From NCBI GenBank assembly GCA_028871775.1, contig JAGWMH010000087.1, positions 1 through 7,508 on the forward strand: 7,508 nucleotides of DNA, written 5' to 3'. Below the pieces are notes generated by a model. It had not been told where the DNA came from and searched no databases. It was given only the letters and a program-made list of their open reading frames with translations. Each line of letters begins with the position of its first letter. Position 1 is the stretch's first letter. This document shows positions 1-6,189 of the stretch, piece by piece. Source of the DNA: Betaproteobacteria bacterium. GTDB lineage: Bacteria > Pseudomonadota > Gammaproteobacteria > Burkholderiales > Gallionellaceae. A program made the position numbers and the translations under genes.

Positions 1-2
1 AG

Positions 3-167
3 GTCAAGGTCGGGGACAAGGTTGAGGCCGGGGATGGCGTGCTGGTCATCGAAGCCATGAAGATGGAAAACGAAATCCAGGCGCCCTTGAGCGGTGTCGT
101 GGTCAGCGTCCATGTCAAGAAGGGCGACAGCGTGGCGCCGGACGAGACCTTGGTCGAAATCCAGTAA
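3..167 (+). CDS. C-terminal end of a biotin-dependent carboxylase/decarboxylase subunit (biotinyl carrier domain), 5' partial
   Basis: Only the last 54 codons are present; the gene enters from the left edge and stops at TAA 165-167. The peptide is a biotinyl-lipoyl carrier domain with the hallmark EAMKMENE at 51-74; the lysine codon at 60-62 would be the biotin attachment site, modified by biotin protein ligase. The following APLSGVV and KKGDSV stretches are the conserved second half of the fold, and the protein ends in LVEIQ as these carriers usually do. In this family the biotin arm carries CO2 between a carboxylase or decarboxylase site and its acceptor. The catalytic domains lie outside the window, so I cannot tell whether this is an oxaloacetate decarboxylase alpha/pyruvate carboxylase B type subunit or an acyl-CoA carboxylase alpha subunit. 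A free-standing AccB is also possible. The carrier identity is secure; the enzyme identity is not. Confidence 0.93.
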   Translation, partial: VKVGDKVEAGDGVLVIEAMKMENEIQAPLSGVVVSVHVKKGDSVAPDETLVEIQ

Positions 168-212
168 ACTCAAGCCAGCCAGAGGCGCAGGATGAGATGC
201 AGTGCGCGAATC

Positions 213-321
213 TAAAAACCACAATTCGAGCCACAGAGAACACAGAGTTCACAGAGAAAATCTTTGTGCCGCCCGCTTTATCTCTGTGAACTCTGTGTTC
301 TCTGTGGCTGACTGGTTTTTA
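213..321. repeat. Large nested inverted repeat (CACAGAG palindrome) between two genes
   Basis: Two perfect 29-base arms, 229-257 and 281-309, are exact reverse complements separated by 23 bases. An outer pair of 9-base arms, 213-221 (TAAAAACCA) and 313-321 (TGGTTTTTA), is also exactly complementary, so the whole element could form one long two-part hairpin. Each large arm contains the motif CACAGAG three times at 8-9 base intervals (CACAGAGAA, CACAGAGTT, CACAGAG). From general knowledge, CACAGAG-rich palindromes of this style are dispersed in some proteobacterial genomes. Whether this copy is one of a family here cannot be judged from one window. Its right end lies two bases from the next start codon. 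Confidence 0.93.
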
Positions 322-323
322 AA

Positions 324-1334
324 ATGAAAAGCCTCATTCACCCATCCGACGTACTCTACGCGGGCAGCCGGCCATTCCCGCGGCTTGCCGCATGCGAGCA
401 TTTTGCCGGCAGCGAGAAACTGCTAAACAAGGCGCTCCAGATTCAAGCTGAATTAGCGGTCGATGAGCGGCCCATCTTCGACATCACCGCCGACTGCGAG
501 GACGGCGCCCCCGCAGGCAAGGAGCGGGAACATGCGTCGATGATCGCCGACATGATCCTGTCCGGTAATAATCGTTTCGGCCGCATCGGCGCGCGCATCC
601 ATGATGTCAGCCATCCGCTCTGGCGCGACGAACTGGAAGTCATCATTGGCCGCGCCGGACAGCGCGTGGCCTATATCGTTTTGCCCAAACCGGAGCGTGC
701 CGACGATGCCCTGACGCAGATCGCCGCGCTCGACGAATTGCGGAGCAGCCACGGTATTGCCCGTGAGATACCCGTCCACGTGCTGATTGAGACGCCCGGC
801 GCACTGCACGAGGCCTGGGAGATTGCCCGCCTGCCCCATGTCGAGGTTCTCGACTTTGGCCTGATGGACTTCGTCTCCGCGCATCACGGCGCAATTCCCG
901 CCGCCGCCATGCGTTCGCCCGGCCAGTTCAGCCATGCACTGGTGGTGCGCGCCAAGTGCGTGATTGCCGCCGCCGCACTGGGCAACGGCATCGTGCCCAG
1001 CCATAACGTCACCACCGAAATACGCGATACCAATGTGGTGCGGGAAGACGCCCGCCGCGCCCGGCAGGAACTGGGTTTCCTGCGCATGTGGAGCATCCAC
1101 CCGAATCAGATACTGCCCATCGTCGAAGCGATGCGCCCGGATTTCACCGAGGTCAATGAGGCAGCCAGCCTGCTGGCCGCCGCCCAGGACGCCGCCTGGG
1201 GGCCTATCCAGCAGGAAGGCAAACTGCATGACCGCGCCTCCTACCGCTACTACTGGGAACTCCTGCAGCGCGCACAAGCCACGGGAATGGGCATCCCGGC
1301 CGATGCCCGCCGGCGCTTTTTCCCTGGCGTGTAG
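324..1334 (+). CDS. CitE-like CoA-ester lyase, HpcH/HpaI aldolase/citrate lyase family
   Basis: This 336-residue protein fits the Mg-dependent CitE/malyl-CoA lyase family, TIM-barrel enzymes that cleave or form 3-hydroxy-acyl-CoA esters. Visible motifs are DCEDGAPAGKE (58-67), matching the family's D-x-ED acid cluster; RIHDV (91-95), at the carboxylate-binding arginine position; IETPGAL (155-161) with likely metal ligand Glu156; GLMDF (179-183) with likely metal ligand Asp182, 26 residues later as in malyl-CoA lyases; and WSIHPNQI (256-263). The N-terminus (HPSDVLYAGSRPFP) looks like the natural start of this subgroup, so ATG 324 is chosen although no Shine-Dalgarno sequence precedes it. No citrate lyase alpha or gamma partner genes are visible, so it is probably not part of a citrate lyase complex. 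It may act on malyl-CoA, citramalyl-CoA or a similar ester; the substrate cannot be read from sequence. The family call is firm. Confidence 0.9.
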   Translation: MKSLIHPSDVLYAGSRPFPRLAACEHFAGSEKLLNKALQIQAELAVDERPIFDITADCEDGAPAGKEREHASMIADMILSGNNRFGRIGARIHDVSHPLWRDELEVIIGRAGQRVAYIVLPKPERADDALTQIAALDELRSSHGIAREIPVHVLIETPGALHEAWEIARLPHVEVLDFGLMDFVSAHHGAIPAAAMRSPGQFSHALVVRAKCVIAAAALGNGIVPSHNVTTEIRDTNVVREDARRARQELGFLRMWSIHPNQILPIVEAMRPDFTEVNEAASLLAAAQDAAWGPIQQEGKLHDRASYRYYWELLQRAQATGMGIPADARRRFFPGV

Positions 1335-1477
1335 TTATTTTTTGGCGCAGCCACAGAGCAAAGAAAAGAAGGTTGATAGCCGGAAGATTTTTGAAGTACC
1401 ATTGCAAATCCGCTCATTTGAACACGGCGTTTTGATGGCGCGGCGATAAAAATAATTTTAATGAAACGGAAAACTCC
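1335..1477 (+). promoter_or_regulatory. Intergenic leader upstream of pntA
   Basis: This 143-base gap contains no convincing rho-independent terminator for the preceding lyase gene. Its last 35 bases are A/T-rich (1445-1464), as expected near a promoter, but I could not find a -35/-10 pair with good spacing. A weak Shine-Dalgarno ACGGA at 1466-1470 sits 7 bases before the pntA ATG. A six-codon reading frame (ATG 1461, peptide MKRKTP) ends in TGA 1479-1481, overlapping the pntA start codon. The segment at 1350-1368 (CCACAGAGCAAAG and onward) faintly resembles an arm of the upstream palindrome. The gap makes a separate pntA promoter likely, though it is not located. Confidence 0.4.
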
Positions 1478-3070
1478 ATGACACTGATGATAGGAATTCC
1501 CCGCGAAACAGCCGCGGGGGAAAAGCGTGTTGCCACCGTTCCCGAAGTCGTTGAAAAGCTCATCAAGCTGGGCTTCAAAGTCGCCGTGGAATCCGGCGCC
1601 GGGGATGCGTCGAATTGCAGTGATGGCACCTACCGCGCCGCAGGCGCAGAAATTATCGCCGGGGCGGCCAAGCTGTGGGCCGCTTCCGACATCGTGTTCA
1701 AGGTGTGCGTCCCGACGAGTGCCGAAGTTGACTTGATGCGCGAAGGCGGCACCTTGATCGGCTTCATCTGGCCGGCGCAAAACCCGGAATTGATGCAGCA
1801 GCTGGCGGCGAAGAAGGCCACCGTGCTGGCCATCGACTCGCTGCCGCGCCAGCTCTCCCGCGCCCAGAAGATGGATGCCCTGACCTCCCAGGCCGGCGTC
1901 GCCGGCTACCGCGCCGTCATCGAGGCCGCCAACGCCTTCGGCCGCTTCTTCAACGGCCAGATCACGGCTGCGGGCAAGGTTCCGCCGGCCAAGATATTCA
2001 TCGCCGGTGCCGGCGTGGCCGGCCTGGCTGCGATCGGCACCGCCGTCGGTCTGGGCGCCATTGTGCGCGCCAACGACACGCGTGCCGAAGTGGCCGACCA
2101 GGTCGTGTCGATGGGCGGCGAATTCGTGAAGGTCGATTATGAGGAAGAAGGTTCCGGCGGCGGCGGCTACGCCAAGGTAATGAGCGAGGGCTTCCAGAAA
2201 GCCCAGCGCGAGATGTACGCAAAGCAGGCCAGGGAAGTGGACATCATCATCACCACCGCGCTGATTCCCGGCAAGCCCGCGCCCAGGCTGATCACTGCCG
2301 AGATGGTGCAGTCGATGAAGCCGGGCAGTGTCATCGTCGACATGGCAGCCGAGCGGGGCGGCAACTGCGAGCTGACCGAGCCGGGCAAAGCGGTGGTGAA
2401 GCACGGCGTGACCATCGTCGGTTACACCGACCTGCCCAGCCGCTTGGCCAAGCAGTCCTCCACGCTGTACGCGACCAATCTGTTCCGCCTGACCGAAGAG
2501 CTGTGCAAGACCAAGGACGGCATCATCAACGTCAACATGGAAGACGAGGCCATCCGTGGCCTGACGGTCATCAAGGATGGCGTGGTCACCTGGCCTGCGC
2601 CCGCGCCGAAGCTGTCTGCGGCACCGGCCAAACCGGCTGCAGCCAAGCCGGTTGCGGCACCCGCCGCCAAGGGCCACGGTCATGGCGGGGGCGGTACTCC
2701 GGCCTCGGGTACCAAAACGGCGGTGATGTTCGGCGTCGCTGCACTGCTGTTCTGGTTCATTGGAGCCAGCGCGCCCGCCGCATTCCTCGGTCACCTCACC
2801 GTCTTTGTGCTCGCCTGTTTCGTCGGTTACATGGTAGTGTGGAATGTCACCCCCGCTTTGCACACACCGCTGATGAGCGTCACCAATGCGATCAGCAGCA
2901 TCATCGCCATCGGTGCCTTGGTGCAGATCGCGCCGCCGCTCATGGGCGGTGGCGACCGGCCCGACGACTGGATACGCTGGCTGGCGGTAGCGGGCATCGC
3001 ACTCACCACGGTCAATATGTTCGGCGGCTTCGCCGTCACCCAGCGCATGCTGGCGATGTTCCGTAAATAA
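1478..3070 (+). CDS. pntA: NAD(P) transhydrogenase subunit alpha (domain I plus first part of membrane domain II)
   Basis: PntA forms with PntB the membrane enzyme that moves hydride from NADH to NADP+, driven by proton entry. The 530 residues follow E. coli PntA (510) end to end, so this is the single-chain form, not the split PntAA/PntAB form. Domain I (about 1-372) has the start MIGIPRE (4-10), the mobile loop [12 protein letters not shown] (127-138), the NAD-binding GAGVAGL (177-183) and the conserved ALIPGKPAP (261-269). A Pro/Ala/Lys-rich linker with a His-Gly patch (GHGHGGGG, 399-406) leads to about four membrane helices near 415-431, 433-456, 465-485 and 500-520, including the conserved [21 protein letters not shown] 1478 is preferred over ATG 1487 because ACGGA lies 7 bases upstream. 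Relative to E. coli, the loop before SRAQ has one extra residue (PRQLSRAQ against PRISRAQ), and the usual AFDTR after the NAD site is ANDTR. pntB follows 16 bases after the stop. Confidence 0.97.
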   Translation: MTLMIGIPRETAAGEKRVATVPEVVEKLIKLGFKVAVESGAGDASNCSDGTYRAAGAEIIAGAAKLWAASDIVFKVCVPTSAEVDLMREGGTLIGFIWPAQNPELMQQLAAKKATVLAIDSLPRQLSRAQKMDALTSQAGVAGYRAVIEAANAFGRFFNGQITAAGKVPPAKIFIAGAGVAGLAAIGTAVGLGAIVRANDTRAEVADQVVSMGGEFVKVDYEEEGSGGGGYAKVMSEGFQKAQREMYAKQAREVDIIITTALIPGKPAPRLITAEMVQSMKPGSVIVDMAAERGGNCELTEPGKAVVKHGVTIVGYTDLPSRLAKQSSTLYATNLFRLTEELCKTKDGIINVNMEDEAIRGLTVIKDGVVTWPAPAPKLSAAPAKPAAAKPVAAPAAKGHGHGGGGTPASGTKTAVMFGVAALLFWFIGASAPAAFLGHLTVFVLACFVGYMVVWNVTPALHTPLMSVTNAISSIIAIGALVQIAPPLMGGGDRPDDWIRWLAVAGIALTTVNMFGGFAVTQRMLAMFRK

Positions 3071-3071
3071 A

Positions 3072-3077
3072 AAAGGA
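3072..3077 (+). promoter_or_regulatory. Ribosome binding site deciding the pntB start
   Basis: AAAGGA lies in the short pntA-pntB gap. It is 9 bases from ATG 3087 but only 3 bases from the earlier in-frame ATG 3081, so it supports the later start. The surrounding ten bases 3070-3079 are exactly complementary to 3128-3137 inside pntB and could be hidden in RNA structure. Confidence 0.7.
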
Positions 3078-3086
3078 TAAATGATC

Positions 3087-4499
3087 ATGTCTGCAAGCTT
3101 GGCAACCGTCTCGTATATCGGCGCGACTATCCTTTTTATCCTCAGCCTCGGCGGTCTCTCCAACCCAGAGACTTCACGGCGCGGCAATCTCTACGGCATC
3201 ATCGGCATGACCATCGCCGTGCTGGCGACAGTCTTCGGGCCCCGGGTCACGATGGCCGGCATTCCGTGGATCATTGGGGCCATGGTGGTCGGCGGCGGCA
3301 TCGGGCTCTACGCCGCCCGCGTGGTAAAGATGACGCAGATGCCCGAACTGGTTGCGCTGATGCACAGCCTGGTCGGCCTCGCGGCGGCACTGGTCGGATT
3401 TGCCAGCTACATCGACACCTCGAATCCGCTTGCCGGGGCTGAGAAATCCATCCACGAGGTTGAGATCTACCTCGGCATCCTGATCGGGGCGGTGACCTTC
3501 TCCGGCTCGATCATCGCCTTCGGCAAACTGTCGGGCAAGATCGGCGGCAAACCCCTGCTCCTCCCCGCACGCCACTGGATGAACCTCATGGGACTGCTGG
3601 TCGTCATCATCTTCGGCTGGCAGTTCCTGCACGCCGAATCGGTGAGCGCTGGCATGATTGCGCTGACCGTGATGACCGTGATCTCGTTGCTGTTCGGCAT
3701 CCATATGGTGATGGCCATCGGCGGTGCCGACATGCCGGTAGTGGTGTCCATGCTGAACAGTTACTCCGGCTGGGCTGCCGCTGCCACCGGCTTCATGCTG
3801 TCGAATGACCTGCTGATCGTCACCGGCGCGCTGGTGGGTTCTTCCGGCGCCATCCTCTCCTACATCATGTGCCGTGCGATGGCGCGCAACTTCATCAGCG
3901 TGATCGCGGGCGGCTTCGGCACCGGCGGCGGCGCGCCTGCCGCGGCCAGCGGCGATGTGCAACCGGCCGGCGAAGTGGTGGCGGTCAGTGCGGCCGAAAC
4001 CGCCGAATTGCTGCGCGAAGCCAAGAACGTGATCATCGTGCCGGGCTACGGCATGGCGGTGGCGCAGGCCCAGCACACGGTGTATGAAATCACCCAGCAT
4101 TTGCGCGAGAAGGGCGTCAATGTGCGCTTCGGCATCCATCCGGTGGCGGGCCGCATGCCCGGCCACATGAACGTGCTGCTGGCCGAAGCCAAGGTGCCCT
4201 ACGACATCGTGTTCGAGATGGACGAACTCAACCAAGACTTCCCGAATACCGATGTCGCGATGGTGATCGGCGCCAATGACATCGTGAACCCGGCAGCGCA
4301 GGACGACCCGAACAGCCCCATCGCCGGGATGCCGGTTCTGGAAGTGTGGAAGGCCAAGACCTCGATCGTGATGAAGCGCAGCATGGCCTCCGGCTATGCG
4401 GGTGTGGATAATCCGCTGTTCTACAAGGAAAACAATCGCATGCTGTTCGGCGATGCCAAGAAGATGCTGGAAGAAGTGTTCGTCGCGCTCAAGTCGTAG
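3087..4499 (+). CDS. pntB: NAD(P) transhydrogenase subunit beta (membrane domain II and NADP-binding domain III)
   Basis: PntB supplies most of the proton channel and the NADP(H)-binding domain of the transhydrogenase. The 470-residue product aligns closely with E. coli PntB (462). The start [10 protein letters not shown] matches MSGGLVTAAY, which together with ribosome-site spacing favours ATG 3087 over ATG 3081. About nine hydrophobic helices fill residues 1-280. Residues matching the E. coli proton-path positions His91, Ser139 and Asn222 are present as His93 ([10 protein letters not shown]), Ser141 ([11 protein letters not shown]) and Asn224 (SMLNSYSGW). A Gly/Ala-rich linker (about 278-296) precedes domain III, with [10 protein letters not shown] (320-329), [18 protein letters not shown] (351-368), [14 protein letters not shown] (395-408) and [10 protein letters not shown] (430-439), whose Lys-Arg pair recognises the NADP 2'-phosphate. 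All key residues are intact, so the enzyme should be functional. It is co-transcribed with pntA. Confidence 0.97.
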   Translation: MSASLATVSYIGATILFILSLGGLSNPETSRRGNLYGIIGMTIAVLATVFGPRVTMAGIPWIIGAMVVGGGIGLYAARVVKMTQMPELVALMHSLVGLAAALVGFASYIDTSNPLAGAEKSIHEVEIYLGILIGAVTFSGSIIAFGKLSGKIGGKPLLLPARHWMNLMGLLVVIIFGWQFLHAESVSAGMIALTVMTVISLLFGIHMVMAIGGADMPVVVSMLNSYSGWAAAATGFMLSNDLLIVTGALVGSSGAILSYIMCRAMARNFISVIAGGFGTGGGAPAAASGDVQPAGEVVAVSAAETAELLREAKNVIIVPGYGMAVAQAQHTVYEITQHLREKGVNVRFGIHPVAGRMPGHMNVLLAEAKVPYDIVFEMDELNQDFPNTDVAMVIGANDIVNPAAQDDPNSPIAGMPVLEVWKAKTSIVMKRSMASGYAGVDNPLFYKENNRMLFGDAKKMLEEVFVALKS

Positions 4500-4520
4500 C
4501 AACGCAGAGTTTTCGCACGG

Positions 4521-4546
4521 ATAGCGCCCGCGCAAGCGGGCGTTAT
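4521..4546 (+). terminator. Probable transcription terminator hairpin after pntAB
   Basis: Starting 22 bases after the pntB stop, 4521-4531 pairs with 4536-4546 over 11 positions (one G-T wobble, seven G/C pairs next to the loop) around the tetraloop GCAA, a stable GNRA type. The T-rich tail is short and interrupted (TTATTCC), so intrinsic termination may be partial, or the hairpin may protect the 3' end of the mRNA. It is the best candidate for the end of the pntAB transcript. Confidence 0.6.
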
Positions 4547-4569
4547 TCCATCCAGAAAGAATTATTTCT

Positions 4570-4626
4570 GTGGGAGCGGCCGCCCGGCCGCGATAAAGTT
4601 TGTCGCGGCCTGGAGGCCGCTCCCAC
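4570..4626. repeat. Pair of inverted REP-like units (GTGGGAGC head plus GCGGCC stem-loop)
   Basis: Unit 1 (4570-4593) reads GTGGGAGCGGCC, loop GCCC, then GGCCGCGA. Unit 2, on the opposite strand (4603-4626), has the same head GTGGGAGCGGCC, loop TCCA, then GGCCGCGA. Each unit has its own 6-base stem with a 4-base loop. Together they also form a long hairpin: 4570-4581 with 4615-4626 (12 pairs), a 4x4 mismatch, then 4586-4593 with 4603-4610 (8 pairs), around a 9-base spacer. A short conserved head next to an imperfect palindrome, in head-to-head pairs, is the standard architecture of bacterial REP/BIME elements mobilised by RAYT (TnpA-REP) transposases. No such transposase is in the window. The element lies between pntAB and the dehydrogenase gene. 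Confidence 0.88.
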
Positions 4627-4680
4627 CAATACATCACTTTTGAAGGTAAACTTGAAATCCATAACATCTCACTCCGAACC

Positions 4681-6045
4681 ATGCCCCATACAAGTCTCAA
4701 CCCGACCACCAATCAGGTGATCCAGGCCTTCACCAGCTGGGATGCTCAGCGCCTGGAGCTAGCCTTGGAAAAAACCCACGGTGCGCAGCAAGCCTGGGCG
4801 CAGACAGCTTTTTCCAAGCGTGCCGAAGTGCTGCGCAATGCGGCGCTGCAGTTGCATGCACGGCGTGACCATTACGCGACCCTCATCACCCGGGAAATGG
4901 GCAAACCGCTGCGCGAAGCCCGTGCCGAAGTCGAAAAATGCGCCGCGGTCTGCGACTACTATGCGCAACATGCGGAGGATTTCCTGCGCGCCGAGCCGAT
5001 GGCATCGGATGCCGGCAAAAGCTATGTCGCTTATTACCCGCTCGGTGTGGTGCTGGCCATCATGCCGTGGAACTTCCCGTTCTGGCAGGTATTCCGCGCC
5101 GCAGCGCCGGCCCTGATGGCGGGCAATGCGCTGCTGCTGAAACATGCGCCGAATGTGCCGCAGTGCGCCCTCGCACTGGAAACCATCTTCCGCGAGTGCG
5201 GCTTGCCGGAAGGTGTGTTTACGACCCTGATGATCGAGGTCGAGCAGGCAGCCGAAGTCATCGCCAGCCCGCATGTGCATGCGGTCACGCTCACCGGATC
5301 GGAAGCTGCCGGGCGCAAGGTGGCGGCGCTCGCCGGGCAGCATCTGAAGAAATGCGTGCTGGAACTGGGCGGCTCCGACCCTTTCATCGTTCTGCATGAC
5401 GCCGATCTGGAACTGGCGGTAAACAATGCGATTGCCTCGCGCTTCAACAATTGCGGGCAGTCGTGCATCGCCGCCAAGCGCTTCATCGTCGTGCCGCAAA
5501 TCGCGGACGAATTCCTGCACCGGCTCAAAATCAAAGTGGAAGCACTCAAGCTCGGCGACCCGATGGAAGATGCCACGCAAATCGGCCCGATGGCGCGCCT
5601 CGACCTGCGCGACTCATTGCATCGTCAAATCAGCGATTCCATCGCGCAGGGCGCAGTAGCGGTGACCGGATGCAAGCCGGTCGAGCGCGAAGGATTTTTC
5701 TATCAGCCCTCCATTCTGGATCGCGTCACCGCCAAAACCCGCGCCTGGCACGAAGAGCTGTTCGGCCCGGTGGCAATCATCATTCGTGCAGCAAGCGAAG
5801 CAGATGCGCTGCGCATCGCCAACGAAACCCGCTACGGACTCGGCTCATCGATCTGGAGCAAGGATGCGGCGCGCGCCGAACAACTGGCGGCACATATCCA
5901 GGCCGGCTGCACCTTCATCAACGGCATGGTCAAATCCGATCCGCGCCTGCCGTTCGGCGGCGTGAAGGCCTCGGGCTACGGGCGCGAGCTGTCCAGGCTG
6001 GGAATACATGAGTTCGTGAATGCAAAGACGGTGTGGATTCGGTAG
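4681..6045 (+). CDS. NAD(P)+-dependent succinate-semialdehyde dehydrogenase, Sad/YneI type
   Basis: An aldehyde dehydrogenase superfamily enzyme of 454 residues, expected to oxidise succinate semialdehyde (or a similar short aldehyde) to the acid with reduction of NAD(P)+ in the cytoplasm. Motifs in order: ITREMGKP (69-76), MPWNFPFWQ (128-136) with oxyanion Asn131, LLKHAPNV (152-159) with cofactor-binding Lys154, TGSEAAG (205-211), LELGGSDPF (227-235) with general base Glu228, NCGQSCIAAKRF (257-268) with nucleophile Cys262, and EELFGPVA (358-365). LKHAPN, ELGGSDPFIVL and LPFGGVKASGYGREL match E. coli Sad (YneI) closely, and the length (462 there) agrees. Reading upstream of ATG 4681 stays open into the REP element but offers only a TTG inside it, so ATG 4681 is chosen despite lacking a clear Shine-Dalgarno. 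No GABA aminotransferase or other succinate-semialdehyde source is in view, so the true substrate is uncertain. Confidence 0.9.
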   Translation: MPHTSLNPTTNQVIQAFTSWDAQRLELALEKTHGAQQAWAQTAFSKRAEVLRNAALQLHARRDHYATLITREMGKPLREARAEVEKCAAVCDYYAQHAEDFLRAEPMASDAGKSYVAYYPLGVVLAIMPWNFPFWQVFRAAAPALMAGNALLLKHAPNVPQCALALETIFRECGLPEGVFTTLMIEVEQAAEVIASPHVHAVTLTGSEAAGRKVAALAGQHLKKCVLELGGSDPFIVLHDADLELAVNNAIASRFNNCGQSCIAAKRFIVVPQIADEFLHRLKIKVEALKLGDPMEDATQIGPMARLDLRDSLHRQISDSIAQGAVAVTGCKPVEREGFFYQPSILDRVTAKTRAWHEELFGPVAIIIRAASEADALRIANETRYGLGSSIWSKDAARAEQLAAHIQAGCTFINGMVKSDPRLPFGGVKASGYGRELSRLGIHEFVNAKTVWIR

Positions 6046-6189
6046 ATATATCGTCGCTGTAGTGCCTATGTGGGTCTGAAATTGACCATTTGTGAACGAA
6101 ATTGCACAGATAATTTGGCATATATCCCATTTGTTGAAAAAGGCGCAAACTGTTTAAGTTGTGATCGTTAACTTCGGGAGGTAGCAGTA
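6046..6189 (+). promoter_or_regulatory. A/T-rich upstream region of the adhesin-E-like gene with short direct repeats
   Basis: This 144-base gap is clearly richer in A and T than the genes before it. GAAATTG occurs at 6078-6084 and again at 6098-6104, exactly 20 bases apart. CCATTTGT occurs at 6086-6093 and 6127-6134, 41 bases apart. Promoter-like hexamers are present (TTGACC 6082-6087, GATAAT 6109-6114, TTGAAA 6134-6139), but none pair at 16-18 base spacing, so no promoter is assigned. A promoter is expected here because the next gene differs in composition from its neighbours and has its own strong ribosome site. Confidence 0.35.
6176..6182 (+). promoter_or_regulatory. Strong ribosome binding site for the adhesin-E-like gene
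   Basis: GGGAGGT, a near-ideal Shine-Dalgarno sequence, lies 7 bases before ATG 6190. It is the strongest in the window and fixes the start of the small secreted protein. Confidence 0.85.

Noticed and set aside
229..309. Possible CRISPR-like or tandem-repeat array from the CACAGAG repeats
   Set aside because: The copies are only 8-9 bases apart with no spacers and are arranged as an inverted repeat, so this is a palindromic element and not an array.
453..1277. A 274-codon minus-strand open frame opposite the CoA-lyase gene
   Set aside because: Shadow of the lyase frame, with no recognisable domain and no upstream ribosome site.
1350..1368. Second, decayed copy of the CACAGAG palindrome downstream of the lyase gene
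   Set aside because: Only CCACAGAG and a loose purine-rich tail match, there is no opposite arm, and A/G-rich similarity of this size can occur by chance.
3081..3086. ATG 3081 as the pntB start
   Set aside because: It is only 3 bases from the ribosome site and adds two residues absent from E. coli PntB; ATG 3087 fits better.
1250..3187. A 645-codon minus-strand open frame opposite pntA
   Set aside because: It is antisense to an unmistakable pntA and its His/Gly/Arg-rich translation has no motif or hydrophobic pattern; such frames arise from high-GC third positions on the coding strand.
4600..4680. Longer N-terminus for the aldehyde dehydrogenase starting at TTG 4600
   Set aside because: The extra 27 residues would be encoded by the REP element and have no counterpart in the family; ATG 4681 gives the normal start.
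3174..4712. A 512-codon minus-strand open frame opposite pntB
   Set aside because: Antisense to pntB with every catalytic residue of PntB intact; the translation is His/Asp/Arg-rich low-information sequence and its start runs through the REP element.
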